Source of the DNA: Plasmopara viticola
Lineage: Eukaryota; Oomycota; Peronosporomycetes; Peronosporales; Peronosporaceae
DNA length: 64,000 bases
Direction: 5' to 3'
Assembly: GCA_001695595.3 (NCBI GenBank)
Contig: MBPM02000079.1
Coordinates: forward strand, 289,006 to 353,005
Shown: piece after piece, positions 35,888 through 47,527 of the stretch
How positions within the stretch are numbered: the first letter of the stretch is position 1
Layout of the letters: every line of letters starts with the position of its first letter
The notes under the pieces: generated by a model
Told to the model about the DNA's origin: nothing
Databases searched by the model: none
Seen by the model: the letters and a program-made list of their open reading frames with translations, nothing else
Program-made: the position numbers and the translations under genes

Positions 35888-36160
35888 ATGGGCCGTTTAA
35901 GAGAGCAAGCTCAGCGTGAAGACCAATCAAGAGTATGGTGATGTTATCGTACATGACCTCAACGAGCAGAACGAAAACGTACGGGCTGTCGTTGGCGTCA
36001 CTCGGCAGAATGGCAAGATGGTCGTGTACGTAAAGGTTGAGACAATAAGGTAGCTGATGGACGCATAATCTCCAGATAGAGATTTTAAGGTGTATGGTCT
36101 TAATGGTCAAGATTGCGCTGTCGATTTTGCCATACAACATAAATCTAACAAGGATCCCAC
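35888..36160 (+). pseudogene. Decayed coding sequence of unknown family
   Basis: After ATG 35888 (MGRLRE) one frameshift leads into a clearly protein-like stretch, EYGDVIVHDLNEQNENVRAV then VGVTRQNGKMVVYVKVE, ending at a TAG near 36052. Further protein-like sequence follows (RDFKVYGLNGQDCAVDFAIQ). Upstream there is a TATAA-like element and a CATTTCACTC initiator-like site. The family is not recognised; it may be a dead host gene or element remnant. Confidence 0.3.
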
Positions 36161-36508
36161 GGTCTCAATAGGCATATTATTTACTTACGTGGTGACTTAG
36201 CCAAACATGAGCTTGTACCCACGTGTAGCACTACAAATTGCACGTCACTTATTGTCGTTATATTTGCTTGATTTTAAAAAAGCAGATAGGATACAAGACA
36301 GGTCGTATGTATATAATAAACTCAAAGCTCCTTACAATAAATATCTCGTTCTTGTAATGCTTCTAGATCGAAGGTGATGTGCGCCACACACACCTGTTGA
36401 ATTCGCTGTGGCCGAATATGCTCATCCGTTTCATATATCTTAGCCTCTTGCCTGTAAAACAGAAGTAGGTGACTGACCCGACGCGACACTTCACAGATCG
36501 GGAGCGCC

Positions 36509-36778
36509 ATGACGGAGTGCAAAGCCGTGATAAAGAATGCTGACATGCACGAGGATATGCAGCAAGATGCCGTGGATTGTGCGAGTCAGGCGTTGGAAAA
36601 GTACAACATTGAGAAGGACATTGCCGCTTTTATCAAAAAAGAGTTTGACAAGAAATACAACCCGACGTGGCACTGCATCGTGGGACGCAACTTCGGATCA
36701 TACGTGACACACGAGACGAAACACTTCATTTACTTTTACCTAGGACAGGTTGCCGTCCTTCTTTTCAAGTCTGGATGA
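36509..36778 (+). CDS. DYNLL: Dynein light chain LC8 (DYNLL type)
   Basis: 89 aa, exactly the LC8 length, no intron. Diagnostic segments: [77 protein letters not shown]8 is a homodimer that binds short linear motifs as a hub in cytoplasmic and flagellar dynein and many other complexes; the conserved [12 protein letters not shown] strand is the ligand-binding groove. It is convergent with the AN1 zinc-finger gene, with 206 bp between stops. Confidence 0.97.
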   Translation: MTECKAVIKNADMHEDMQQDAVDCASQALEKYNIEKDIAAFIKKEFDKKYNPTWHCIVGRNFGSYVTHETKHFIYFYLGQVAVLLFKSG

Positions 36779-36984
36779 GATGAACGCTGAATCTCGACTT
36801 CGCGCAGATAACGACTTACCACGTAGCATAGGGCAGTGGTAGGAAATATATTAATATATTGCTGTGGCAAGTACTAAGCGCGCATTTCGGACTTGCGACT
36901 ATTACTATTATTGTTTTGTCGGTAATCTCATCGAATAAATGTTGATTGTAGCAAAAATGGTATTGACTTTGGCTAGTCGATTAT

Positions 36985-37887
36985 CTACATGATGTTGCAC
37001 TTATCTTGGTCTCCACCAGCACGTGTAGCATGAGCTCCTGTGTGTGCTGTCTCTGCGTGTTGAATGAGAGCAGCCAAAGTAGGAAAGATCGCGTGGCACT
37101 GTGGACACACTTCGCTATTGGAAGAAGCTGCACTCGAACTTGTTTGGGCTGAACGCTGCACAGTAGTAGACGTTTGTCTGGGGTCTGAAGTATCTGGATG
37201 CGCACGATTGACGTGCGCAATCAATTGACTCACGTACGCAAACTTTTGCTTACACATAGGACATTCCTCGCTACTCGTGGTGACTGCACTTCCTGCAGAC
37301 TTTGCATTTCGCGCAATCGAAGAAATTGCTGCCTTGGTCCCATTGAGCACAGAAGCAGCAGCCTTTTGCGCGTTCTTTTGAGATAGCAACGTCTGCTTTG
37401 GCGTAGCTAAGCTTGAGCTGTTAGCCTTTATCCCTCCAAGCCACTGCTGTCGTTGATTCTGGCGTTTCATCTCACAGTCATGATCAGGTTCAAATCGGTG
37501 CTTTAAACATACATCCTGCGCACATTTTTTGCAGTGAAATTGGTTCGAGATCAGCAGCACCTCTCGACATCCGTCAGCAGCGCAGCGTTTCTTCTTTCGC
37601 TTCTTCTGCTCTTTAAGCTGCTCTGTATATTTCTCGCGCGTGCACTGACCCACACGCACATGCTCCTCCCACACACCATTCACGTCTTGCGCAGCAGTCC
37701 AGCGGATCATTTGCTTGCACACAGGACACTGAACCACGCGGCGGTCATGGCTGCCGACCTTTGGACAGTCGTGCGTGTCGTAGCTTCGATGATCAAGACA
37801 GAAGATTCCACTGCAACAGTCGCACCTGAACGGTAAAAAGTCTTGCTGGTGGCAAGCAGGCATGGAGCAGTGGGCACCAATGTCCAT
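36985..37887 (-). CDS. AN1/C2H2 zinc-finger protein with CaaX terminus (ZFAND2-like)
   Basis: ATG at 37887 (MDIGAHCSMPAC) directly follows a splice-acceptor-like TTTTCAG, so a 5'-leader intron is likely; the frame is open further upstream but that part is probably not translated. 300 aa. Two AN1 fingers: CSMPACHQQDFLPFRCDCC...CLDHR...HDC and CAADGCREV...CKKCAQDVCLKH...HDC. A basic linker KKRKKKRC lies between them. Two C2H2 fingers near the C terminus: CPMCKQKFAYVSQLIAHVNR-AH and CPQCHAIFPTLAALIQHAET-AH. The last four residues, CNIM, form a CaaX prenylation box. The AN1-AN1-C2H2-C2H2 order matches ZFAND2/plant SAP11 stress proteins that bind the proteasome or p97. It shares a short divergent promoter (188 bp) with bL35m. 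Confidence 0.93.
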   Translation of the reverse strand: MDIGAHCSMPACHQQDFLPFRCDCCSGIFCLDHRSYDTHDCPKVGSHDRRVVQCPVCKQMIRWTAAQDVNGVWEEHVRVGQCTREKYTEQLKEQKKRKKKRCAADGCREVLLISNQFHCKKCAQDVCLKHRFEPDHDCEMKRQNQRQQWLGGIKANSSSLATPKQTLLSQKNAQKAAASVLNGTKAAISSIARNAKSAGSAVTTSSEECPMCKQKFAYVSQLIAHVNRAHPDTSDPRQTSTTVQRSAQTSSSAASSNSEVCPQCHAIFPTLAALIQHAETAHTGAHATRAGGDQDKCNIM

Positions 37888-38075
37888 ACTGAAAAGGCAA
37901 CAATGAGGTGTGTGAATGCCTTTACCGTAAATTACGTATTGCTGAGGCTGTAAAAAAAACATTGAAATTTATACTTGATTTTGTTACCGCTACGACATTC
38001 AATAAATGGGAGAGCATATTAGCGAGAAATATTGTCCAATCCGACGCAAGGGATATTCAGTGGAGAAAGCATCTC
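37888..38075. promoter_or_regulatory. 188-bp bidirectional promoter (AN1 gene / bL35m)
   Basis: The two start codons point away from each other with only 188 bp between them. It includes a probable 5'-leader intron end for the AN1 gene. No clear TATA box; CATTGAAATTTA-like and CATTC runs could act as initiators. Confidence 0.5.
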
Positions 38076-38566
38076 ATGGCGCTTTTCAGGTACGCTTTCT
38101 GTGCCTGTACCTGTCGTTCCAGCGTACATGTCATGCATAGACACACGTATGCTGGTGCGCCTTCATCCCGACTTACTAACGCGTGTACCATATTCCTTGT
38201 AGATCCCTAACCCGCCAATTGAAGGCTTTATCCGTTGCACGTCCCATTATCACCCAGACGCCGCGATTTGCTGCCGTCATCTCGGCCCCTAATGCTCCTC
38301 TTCCTGTCGTTTCAACGCTGAATATGCGCGCGACTTTATTCTTTCCACAGCTTCAGTATCGCGCCATGGGTTACAAGCTGAAGACAAAGGCAGCCGTGAA
38401 AAAGCGCTTTAAGGTCAATAAAAATGGTCTCGTCAAGCGTGCGCAATCCAACAAGCGTCACATTGCTACCAAAAAGACGCGTGAGCGTATTCGGCGCCTT
38501 GGTCAGCCTGTGTTCGTCCAAGGCAAGATCCGTAAGAACATTCTTCGGATGCTTGGCAGGAAGTAA
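38076..38566 (+). CDS. MRPL35: Mitochondrial ribosomal protein bL35m
   Basis: A 14-nt first exon (38076-38089, ATGGCGCTTTTCAG) is joined across a 113-bp GTACGC..TTGTAG intron (38090-38202, branch-like ACTAAC at 38175-38180) to exon 2 at 38203; total 125 aa. The joined N terminus MALFRSLTRQLKAL is basic, amphipathic and free of acids, as expected for a mitochondrial presequence. The C-terminal domain is bL35: YKLKTKAAVKKRFKVNKNG, RHIATKKTRERIRRLG and IRKNILRMLGRK. It works in the mitochondrial large subunit. The unspliced frame beginning at 38183 reads MYHIPCRS and lacks the proper presequence, so the two-exon model is preferred. Confidence 0.93.
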
Positions 38567-39999
38567 AACTGGTGCAAGAAGAAAAGTTAGCTATAGAAAT
38601 ATCGAGATAACTGGACTTGGACCAATAAATGTATGAATCTGGACAGCGGGCAATGTTTCAGACGAGAAACTTTTTTTTAAATGTTTCGAGGATCCAAAAG
38701 GGTTGGCAAAAGGTAGTACAGGTTAGCCGGCAGTATTAATATCGCTTTGTTTCTCACCTTATTTGCAACAGGCAAGCAGACCTGCATTCGCAACAAACTC
38801 CAAACCTACTCTGACAGTTAAGCGCACCGAAGTCTTCTTGTAAAGAGGCAAATTTTGCCACCTGACGTTTAAAATGAGGATGACTCGAACTAGGTAGGAG
38901 CTCGTGGGGCATCTTATGGCGGTCAAGGATGACAAATCCAAAACTCGATCAACATTGGTGCGGCGTGAAGACATAGAGCACTTCTTGGTTTATATAATCT
39001 AACATTTATATGTATGACACACAAACTTCACAAATCCAAGACAAAAAAGTGCTAGAAGTTTTGGACAACGGAAAAGCCTGCTGATTAATCGCGCGAGCTG
39101 AAGATAAGTCTCAGCAGTCTGCAGTCTGAATACGACTGATTCTATTGGTCGAGGAAAATGTGAAGGAAGCCACGCTAGCTGTTGTCGAGAAAAATCTGCT
39201 TAAGCAATTAACGAAGTTGCACTGAAGAGAAAGTAGTGAGGAAGGGATTCTCCTGAATTGGAAAGCTATAGGATTCAATGATAGACGATAAATTTCGAAA
39301 TAAAAATTGACACTTACACGCAGTAGCAACGCATATGAGAACAAGATTTTCGACTGACTAAGAAGCGGAATTTCCCGACCGGCAAGTATTTTGACAGCGA
39401 TGATGCCTTGGATATAGCGCTGTGCTTTTTGCAATGCCTCCTTGTCTGAGTGTTCCAGACGAGCATACCGAAGCTCCCATTGAGTGGCGATTTTTGAATA
39501 CTTCACACAATATGTTTCTTCCTCGTCACCGTCAAGTATATAGGCTCTTTTATATGTTTAGTCGAGGCAATCGCTTGATCTTTACCTTAGTGATTGAACG
39601 ACTCATATAAAGCCTTTGCGCTCATACCTCTTTTCTCAAACTTGCCAGCAGACAACGTTTTTATGTCAAGTACAAAGCTTTTAACGTGCGAATGCCTTTT
39701 CCGTCTATGGAGGTCCTACTGTGCCGACTCCTTTCGACGAGTATCTGCAGTCATTACTTCAGAATGAGTTTTATAGCTCTTGCATAAGAACAGCTCTTAT
39801 GCGTGAGGTCATGCGAGACGTAGTACCACTGATAATGAGCCGTCCTGCTTATTTCCATTTGCCCACTGAGAAAACCACAGAAACGCTTTATGCTGGGTGC
39901 CTTACGATCAAGCAGATAATTAGGGCATTTCTTTCATGATTGATAATGTGTGCTGAAGCGCAAGCACATTGATATTATGTGGTCAATAAAGTTTCCCTC
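38567..39999. other. Spacer, partly decayed element
   Basis: bL35m 3' region, then broken frames. A plus-strand piece at 39721-39939 precedes the copia integrase relic but is not itself identifiable. No intact gene. Confidence 0.4.
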
Positions 40000-40780
40000 G
40001 AAGAAACGCACTATGTAAGTATTAACTTTTGTGGATGACTTCTCCGGATATGTATTTTTTTTAAAGAGCAAGAGTAAAGTGGCTTGCACGTTTGAGGGCT
40101 CAAAAGCGTTTAACGAGGTTTATTGGGGTGGCGCTTGCTGAAATTTTCTTTGTTACAACGATGACTAATACACGTCAATGATTTGTACATATAACCCTGA
40201 GATAAACGGAGTGATTGAGTAAAAACGATACGTTCATGACGAAGGATCGCAGTATGCTTCATTTAGAAGCGTTTAGTCGAGATGGTGAGAGGAAGCGGTA
40301 AATTCATCAATCTATTTAATCAACCGCTCAACGAGTACAGCCCATTTACCCCGATATCACGCTGCATTAAAATGAAGCCTCTTATCGATCTCTTTCGCGT
40401 GTTCAAACTCTAGGTTTACGCTTACGTCGACGATGTGAAGAATACAAAGCTAAAACCCAAGAGTCCCCATGGTATGTTTCTCGGATATCGAAGTATGTTA
40501 AAATGTTCAACTTCAATTTGTGCCTAATTTGGCTATCACATGATACAGCTGGACGCCTGTACGGCTTATTGCGAAAGCGTACGGATAAAAAAGGCTTTTA
40601 TCAAGTTTCCGCTCGACGTCGACAATGCTAAATATTACCACGCATTAAAAAGAGAACCTGTTTCGGAGCCTTTAGAGCATTACAACTCAAAACCGAAACA
40701 CGTTATACGAAGTCACAGAGCGTCCGTGGGCTTTTTTGCTAATCCTTTGGGGTGGAGACACTTCATCTTTGAGATGGCTT
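40000..40780 (+). pseudogene. Ty1/copia integrase and downstream polyprotein relic
   Basis: At 40028 the plus strand reads FVDDFSGYVFFLKSKSKVAC, an integrase core with the F-x-D-D/x-x-S-R signature of copia elements. YNPEINGVIE follows near 40190 (compare Y-x-P-x-Q-N-G-V-x-E-R with the catalytic Glu), and KNTKLKPKSPHGMFLGYRS at about 40440 is the typical post-integrase motif. Stops (for example TAA after GVIE) and frameshifts show it is dead. No LTRs seen. Confidence 0.85.
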
Positions 40781-41092
40781 GATGTCAACAAAGCGCCAAG
40801 CCAAGCGCTAGGAGCTTATCTTACAACAGCGTTCGACCAACAGAACGCGGGTGTAGAACGGAATGTTCGTTGCTTCTAAATTTTGGATTATAGTGGCCTT
40901 CATACGGCCGTACCGGAGCTGCTGCAGTAGCTGTCGTCGTTGCATTAATGTCGTATAATATTCAAGCCGACCAACCAATCGGCAGCTCACTTTCCGAAAA
41001 AAAAAGCGAAAGACAAACAATCATCCTTCTCCCATCAGATGTAATCCAAGTCTAAGTATAGGTCATCACATAAAAAAAATCTGTTGTGGTAA

Positions 41093-41402
41093 CATCAGGG
41101 AAAAGGTTGGGGTGACGCCCTCCTTCCAAGCGCGGGGGCTAAATGCTCGCGCGCTTCGGGCAGGTGCTCTCGAGCATCTGCAGGTCTCTAACGAGTCTCA
41201 CCCTCGACGCGGCGGTCTCCAGCACCGGGCGCCACCTGGGCTCTTACCAAGTCAGATCTAAGCAAAATTATGGCCTCGGTGCTGGCTGCACTGCCCGCCG
41301 AACGAGACTCGACGTATGCGGACACCACTCTATGCCGTAGACTAGCCAGACTGAGCCTAGCACGTGCATAACTTGGCAACGCGATAAAGTAATACAATAC
41401 AA
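41093..41402 (+). mobile_element. SINE-like element, copy B
   Basis: 310 bp, head to the left (GGGAAAAGGTTGGGGTGACG) and tail AATACAATACAA to the right. It is flanked by a perfect 9-bp target-site duplication TTGTGGTAA (41084-41092 and 41403-41411). It has an internal deletion of about 13 bp near 41270 relative to copies A, C and D. It lies downstream of the PX/GOLD gene. Confidence 0.9.
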
Positions 41403-41659
41403 TTGTGGTAAAAGTAGGCTTTCCGCTCATATTGTTTTATAGATCCGATGGCTCCGTTGGCAGACATACTGCGATGTGTCTTCTCTGCCTATATAATATA
41501 GGTAAATTAATCGAAAGACAAAGTTATGAACAAAACCAAAATAGGATAAAAATGTAAAATTGTGTCATACGCCAATTCATATTGTTTCTGATTTTGAAAT
41601 ACTGTAGTGCAGATGTACAAGTACCCACGTCTTCATACCCATTAATCGATAAACACGCC

Positions 41660-43435
41660 TCATCCTTCCTCATTAAATGCTTCAACGAGCACAAAGTCAC
41701 TCGCACTCGTTTCCGCGCGCATTTCCACGCTTCTATGCTGAAGCTGGTCGTGGCAATCTAATTTTGCCTGTAAACTGCGTTGCATCATCCGCGCTTCCTG
41801 CGCTTCTTGCACGAGCGCAGTCAAATTTACTTGCGAGTATGGCTGCAGTCGCTTCACCTCGTCCACAAGCATCTTTTTGTGTGCACGCAAAGTCTGATTG
41901 TGCTTTTCCAGCTTTTCAATCTGCGCTGCTTGTTCAACGTAATTCTGGCGCCAAGACGTCGCCTCGACTTGAGATGCTGCCAATTGAGTCTCAAGCTCCG
42001 TATTCTCCACAGATCGCCATAGACACTGCTCTTGAAAACTAGCACACAGCTTCTGAGCCCGCTCCAGTTCAGGTGTCAATGGGACCGGATCAGAGGCTGC
42101 AGCTTGTGGGATTGGAGCCGTGTCTTTGGCTTTCTTTGTCCATTTCGACACACCACCTGCATTTGCACGTTCAAGTTGCGCGATGGTTTCCAAGTTGGCT
42201 TTATTGATTTCGTCTGCAATCTCAACGCGGTCTTGTGCACTATTGAGCTTCGTTTTGGTAATCGCTAACTTTTCCTCGAGGCGATTCTAGACAAAGCAGA
42301 ATTAAGCTAAGTATTTTTTAAAAAAGAGTCGATTGATAACACTTACAACGTGTGCTTCAAGCTGAAGCGTGCGTTCTTCCAGTAAAGCAGGATCCAGCTG
42401 AGACTGTCTCACGACGTCTTTCGTGCCAACATTATCTTCGTCCGCGTCTTGCTCAAAGATATTGGCTTCAATGTCGTACTTTTCCCATTCAGGAAGATCC
42501 TCTAGCGACGTGATCTTCGACGCAAGCACAAAATTGTGCAACCACTCGGCAGAATGTTCACCACTTACTTCACTTGCAATGTTCAGTACTGTCTTCGCAG
42601 CTGCAAGCGGAAGTCGTGTTACTTGAAACTGCAACGGCCTTGATACGATACTATCCATATCCAGATTCTCCCATTGCAGCGTCACGACACCACGCTTTGA
42701 TGCCACATAATGGCCATACACACAAGAAGGTTCCCCATCCGCGGCAAAGTGGCACCTTGTGCGATAACACACCACCACTCGATCCTCTCGACCCTCTTCT
42801 TTCATGTTATCAACACTGTATGGATCCAAGTCAACCTCTTTTGCTTCCCCGCTCGCAAACTCGGCGCTAAACACCAGGTCAGACCCTTGAGAAGTGAATT
42901 TCCATATCAAAAGCTGCTCCTCATCGATAGACTGCGCATACTCCGTCCTACAGCCCGCAGCCACTCGTTCGTCCATCGTTTTCGTCGCTCCGGTACAAAA
43001 TGCATTCTCAATTGCATCTCGGTAGCTGTCATGACTTGACAAGAAAGTTCCATAGAAAAAGGTTTGCAGAGCTTCCGATTCTTTAAGAAGCTCGTAATTC
43101 GTCACCAATTGACGCATAAAATCCTCCAGTGTAACTGCTAGTCGAGATCCTAGCTGGTTTAAGGGGTAAAAGCTCGGCTTGGCATCGCAAAACGCCTCAA
43201 CAGCCTCGTAAACAGACGCAACGATGCGAGAGCCGCGACGTTGCGTCGATTCTAGCTGCAGCTGCCGTTCCAAGAGCTGAAAATCACGCAGCGTTCGCTC
43301 AAGAAGGCGAAATTGACCCTCGAAATGCAGCAAGATGAGCGCAATGGCGTCTAACGATGGAGACGAAGGTGCTTGGATTGCCAGATCAAGCGCCATGTTT
43401 CTTCCTTCATGCGCTGACGAAGGAGAGGCTAACAT
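41660..43435 (-). CDS. PX-like / GOLD-domain protein with C-terminal coiled coil
   Basis: Two exons: 43435-42347, a 60-bp GTAAGT..CTAG intron (42346-42287), and 42286-41660; 571 aa. About residues 25-130 resemble the second half of a PX domain (LRDFQLLERQLQLE, PSFYPLNQLGSRLAV, TLEDFMRQLV and LKESEALQTFF). Residues about 170-280 resemble a GOLD domain: LLIWKFTSQGSDLVFSAEF, then VYGHYVASKRGVVTLQWENL. The second exon is mostly coiled coil (heptads through LEKLEKHNQTLRAHKKMLVD). GOLD domains mediate contacts in Golgi and lipid traffic; PX domains bind phosphoinositides. A role in endomembrane transport is inference. SINE copies lie 60-75 bp upstream of the start and about 250 bp downstream of the stop. 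An alternative start is ATG 43396. Confidence 0.88.
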
Positions 43436-43510
43436 GATACTGGATATGGTATCGTCTAAAAGGGGTTAAATACAATAAGAAGCAATATATTCGACTTCGC
43501 TTGACATTGT

Positions 43511-43833
43511 ATTGTATTGTATTGCGTTATCGCGTTGCCAAGTTATGCACGTGCTAGGCTCAGTCTGGCTAGTCCATGGCATAGAGTGGTGTCCGCATAC
43601 GTCGGGTCTCGTTCGGCGGGCAGTGCAGCCAACACCGAGGTCGTGAGGGTCTTCCATTATTTTGTTTACTCTGACTTGGGAAGAGCCTAGGTGGCGCCCT
43701 GGTGCTGGAGACCGTCGTGTCGAGGGTGAGACTCGTTAGAGACCTTCAGATGCCCGAGGGCACCTGCCCAAAGCGCGCGAGCATTTAGCCCCCGTGCTTG
43801 GAAGGAGGGCGTCACCCCAACCTTTTCCGAAGC
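43511..43833 (-). mobile_element. SINE-like element, copy C
   Basis: 323 bp in reverse orientation: tail (ATTGT)n on the left, head CCTTTTCC on the right. It is flanked by a perfect 14-bp target-site duplication TCGCTTGACATTGT (43497-43510 and 43834-43847). It sits immediately upstream of the PX/GOLD start codon, so it is within the promoter or leader of that gene. Confidence 0.92.
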
Positions 43834-43847
43834 TCGCTTGACATTGT

Positions 43848-46800
43848 TGAACAAAAAGATCATGAGCGAAAGGATGGGGGAAAGCTTTATATAAAAATAC
43901 ACTCAATAACAAGAGGGAGTATGAATCTCGACGATAGTTGGTTTGGTCTCAAATCGGCCTAGGGCATAAGAGCTGAATGTTTTAGTAAGGATCAAGTTAA
44001 ACCAAAAGAAGATTGATTTGGCACTCCTACTTCTACGCCTAAAGCTGCACCTAAAATAAAGGTTGTGTCTGCACCGTGGCCGATGAATCAAAACTGATGT
44101 ACTCGCCAAATGTACGCTCGGGCAAACAATTTCCAAGGAAACCCCCACCATACGTCGGCGGAGATTGCGTGCCGAAAGAATTCCTCGCCTGGTGATAAGT
44201 AAAACCTCAGCCTTCGGGTGATAAAATTGACGAGAGGCGTCTCTAGCCTTCTGGTGAGCACTCTCTGGGCTTAAGGTTACGTAGAAGCCTCAAAGTAGGG
44301 ACAACGCTCTTCAAACGGCTTTATCTTCTACAAGAATGTCCGGTGAGGTCACAGACTTCAATGTCAGACTACAAAAGTCCTTATAAAAAAGATTGAGAGG
44401 TCATCATTGCATAGAGGTAGAAACATCGATGATCAGCAACTAGGAGTAAGAGAGCAAAGTCAGCTATGACATTCTCGACAGTGCCAACATCGCCAACATA
44501 GATTTGTACTTTCCCACCGCCAGGTTCCATCGCAGGTCGCCTATAAGAGGCCCAGATACTTCCCGGACAACAGCTTCGATGACGATGGGAAAACTGGCTA
44601 AATGAGAGCTCTAGCCATGGTGCAAGGTTTCCATCACAAGTGCTTTGCTTCATACAAGAATTTCCAGAGACTGCTCCTCACGTGGCGTCTACGAAAGAAT
44701 ATTGGCTCAAAAAGAGCCATTGGTCCAGTGCGATCTATGTGCATACTTCTAGCACCGCATCAAACACCACTTAAGGTACTTTCCGGTGTTGTAACAACTA
44801 AAAAGACAAGATTCGGCATCCACCCGGTCTGGTAATATCTTTAGGTACTCTACAGCACCTTCTGATAGTCGAATTTACTTATGTAATGCGTAACCTCCAA
44901 ATCCAATTTCCTTCCGCAGAATTAAAGTGTAATTTGCTCAATACTTGTCTGGAGACTACTCATCTCCGAGTGGAAGCGTAAGGGTAATAAAATACTTTCT
45001 TCGATAAGCGGCAAAATAACGCAGATTATATACAGAATTATTGCTTTGCATTGAGACGGCAGAGACCTTAGATTAGTACAAGGAGCTCCTGGTGTCCATC
45101 AAAGCACCGTTTTATATCTTTTATGCCGTGGGCCGTGGCGATCAATGTGTGCAAAGAAAATCTCTCCCAGCTCAACCTTGCGTCCGACCGCGAGGTGTCC
45201 GAACAAATTTAAGAAGTTAAATTTCTCAGCAGAGAGCTCTATGCCAGTCTGAGGTTCAAGTGTACAGTCTTACATGTAATAAATCTCCTCGACCATTATC
45301 CTGGTTGCTGTGGGGAAATTTAGCGGCCACTCGTGCTCACATTATCGACGGAAGGCAAAGCTTTATATTGGTGCTCATTTTTAAATTTTTCGTTCGGGAC
45401 TAGAAGTCCTAAGTATAGTAACGTTTTTAAGACGCCTCACAAAAACGTTGGGTGAGTCGACCTCGTCTTGAAAAGGTCGGCGGTGTACGACCTCGATGTC
45501 TTTCCATCATCGTGAAAGGTATGGCAAAACATATGTTCCACCTCGTTCGTAGAAACTGACTTTTTCTTTCGAGTAGTATATAATAATTTCTTTTTTTCTC
45601 AAAAAGTTTGAGATTTTCCTTCTATGTTTGTTGTGTATCTCGAGCGAATGCAATTACAGCGTCAGTAGTACACAATCTTTTTCCTGTATAAATACCACTT
45701 AGGACCTTCCTGGAGCGCTCTTGCACAAAAGGGCCGACGATTTGTAAATAGTACGATCAATGAATGGAACAAGCATCACATCGATAGTTTTACGAAAAGT
45801 GTACACTGCGGCACTGTCAAATTTGACAAGTAAATAATAATGTCGATGTTTTGACACATCTCTTCTCACAAAGGGTTTGAATACACTAAGTTGGCTGCGC
45901 AATCTCGATAAAGTGATGTGCTATTGCAAAAAATAAAGTCTATAGTAGACGCTTCGCTTACGTTTGTCGAATCAGCTGATGAATTAGGTAATCATGAGGT
46001 CTCATGCACAGGTGATCGCATTCAGACGATTCGCAATTTTTCTTTTATAAGAACATTATTTGCATCAAAGCGGAAGGAAAAGATTTTTCGGCATCATGCC
46101 ATTTTACGAAAGCACTCGTAATTTTCCAAGCTAAAAAGAGTTTTAGATCCATCAAATCACTTATATAGAGGGATACAGTACCTTATATTCGTGAGCCGCA
46201 CTTTTCAAGCAAGTTAAACCATTGAATACTTGTCGGTCCACGATTGCGGTGCCCTTAGCAAACAAACTGCGCTTCGTGTCTTCGAAAACACCCTTGATAC
46301 TTTCGGGAAAGCGAAATTCAGAAAAGCAAAGTAGCGTTAACCAAAACGAAGCAAAGTTCTGTGTTACTATCGTATTTAAAGGGACATGGTTTATCCATAG
46401 ACAATACTTGTGTGACGCTAAAAAAGTGATGGATGCCTCAACTTGCTCAGGGGGCTTGAAAATCACTATGCCCGTGTTTTGGGTAAACTCTGGTTAGCCA
46501 ATACAAAGCCGAGAAGTATGGGCTTTTTAAAGCCCACTGACAGTGCCATTATTTGCAATGAAGCTGACTCGTCAGCCGCGGAGTTGACTCTTTAATAGCT
46601 CTCGCAGACCCTCATTCAGTTACCCACCCACTCGTACATGTGGAGTCACTGGAAAGTATGCAATCATAAGAAGTATCTTAGCGCTATTAAAATATCTATA
46701 TACCCAAACCAATACACCGTACTTCGGATCTTCGTTTTATGAAATTGCGACCCAGGCTAGCTAAGTCGCCACCTTGCCAATTCTTGGGACGCCCCTCGTG

Positions 46801-47180
46801 TCCCAAGTTCATGTAGCGTTGATCGAATACAAAGATCTCATAACCAAGATGATACACCTGAAGCTTTACGATGGCGAGTAATTTCATGATAGAAATAAAT
46901 GGCTCTATTTGGCAGCTTAAAGCTGCTGGACTGACGCGAGATGGCTCTCTGATGACTATGTCATCTAGTATCAGTATTGCGCAACCGTAGCCTATCACAG
47001 ACGATGCTAAACGGCTTTGTCTCATTTGTCAAAGCCAAAATGAGTCCCTGCCGAATACTTGTTTTAATGCACCGAAAAGATATTATATTTCTGTCGCTAA
47101 CAGCCCCTCGTAATGTTTCTTTTTAAAATCGAACAGAGCTTTGCGAATTTACCCACAGTCACTACTGTATTTGCGTAAAC
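43848..47180. other. Decayed retroelement DNA
   Basis: No intact gene. Minus-strand sequence at about 44560-44390 (VGDVGTVENVIADFALLLLV, DHRCFYLYAM) is similar in layout to a copia integrase N-terminal core, which suggests a minus-strand copia relic; frames elsewhere are too broken to assign. The block near 44735-44765 (TTCTAGCACCGCATCAAA) recurs as TTTTAGCACCGCAAGG near 49637 and TATAGCACCGCATCAAATC near 54694. Confidence 0.45.
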
Positions 47181-47190
47181 AGATGTCTAG

Positions 47191-47527
47191 GTTTAAGGAA
47201 AAGGTTGGGGTGATGCCCTCCTTCCAAGCGCGGGGGCTAAATGCTCGCGCGCTTCGGGCAGGTGCTCTCGGGCATCTGCAGGTCTCTAACGAGTCTCACC
47301 CTCGACACGACGGTCTCCAGCACCAGGGCGCCACCTGGGCTCTTACCAAGTCAGAGTAAACAAAATAATGGAAGATCCTCACGACCTCGGTGCTGGTTGC
47401 ACTACCCGCCGAACGAGACCCGGCGTATGCGGACACCACTCTATGCCGTGGACTAGCCAGACTGAGCCTAGCACGTGCATAACTCGGCAACGCGATAACG
47501 TAATACAATACAATACAATACAATACA
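47191..47527 (+). mobile_element. SINE-like element, copy D (best preserved)
   Basis: 337 bp, head to the left (GTTTAAGGAAAAGGTTGGGG), body as in the other copies, ending in a tail of about four AATAC/CAATA units. It is flanked by a perfect 10-bp target-site duplication AGATGTCTAG (47181-47190 and 47528-47537). The intact tail and duplication suggest it is the youngest copy here. Confidence 0.93.

Noticed and set aside
41677..42042. 121-codon plus-strand frame
   Set aside because: Antisense to the coiled-coil exon of the PX/GOLD gene.
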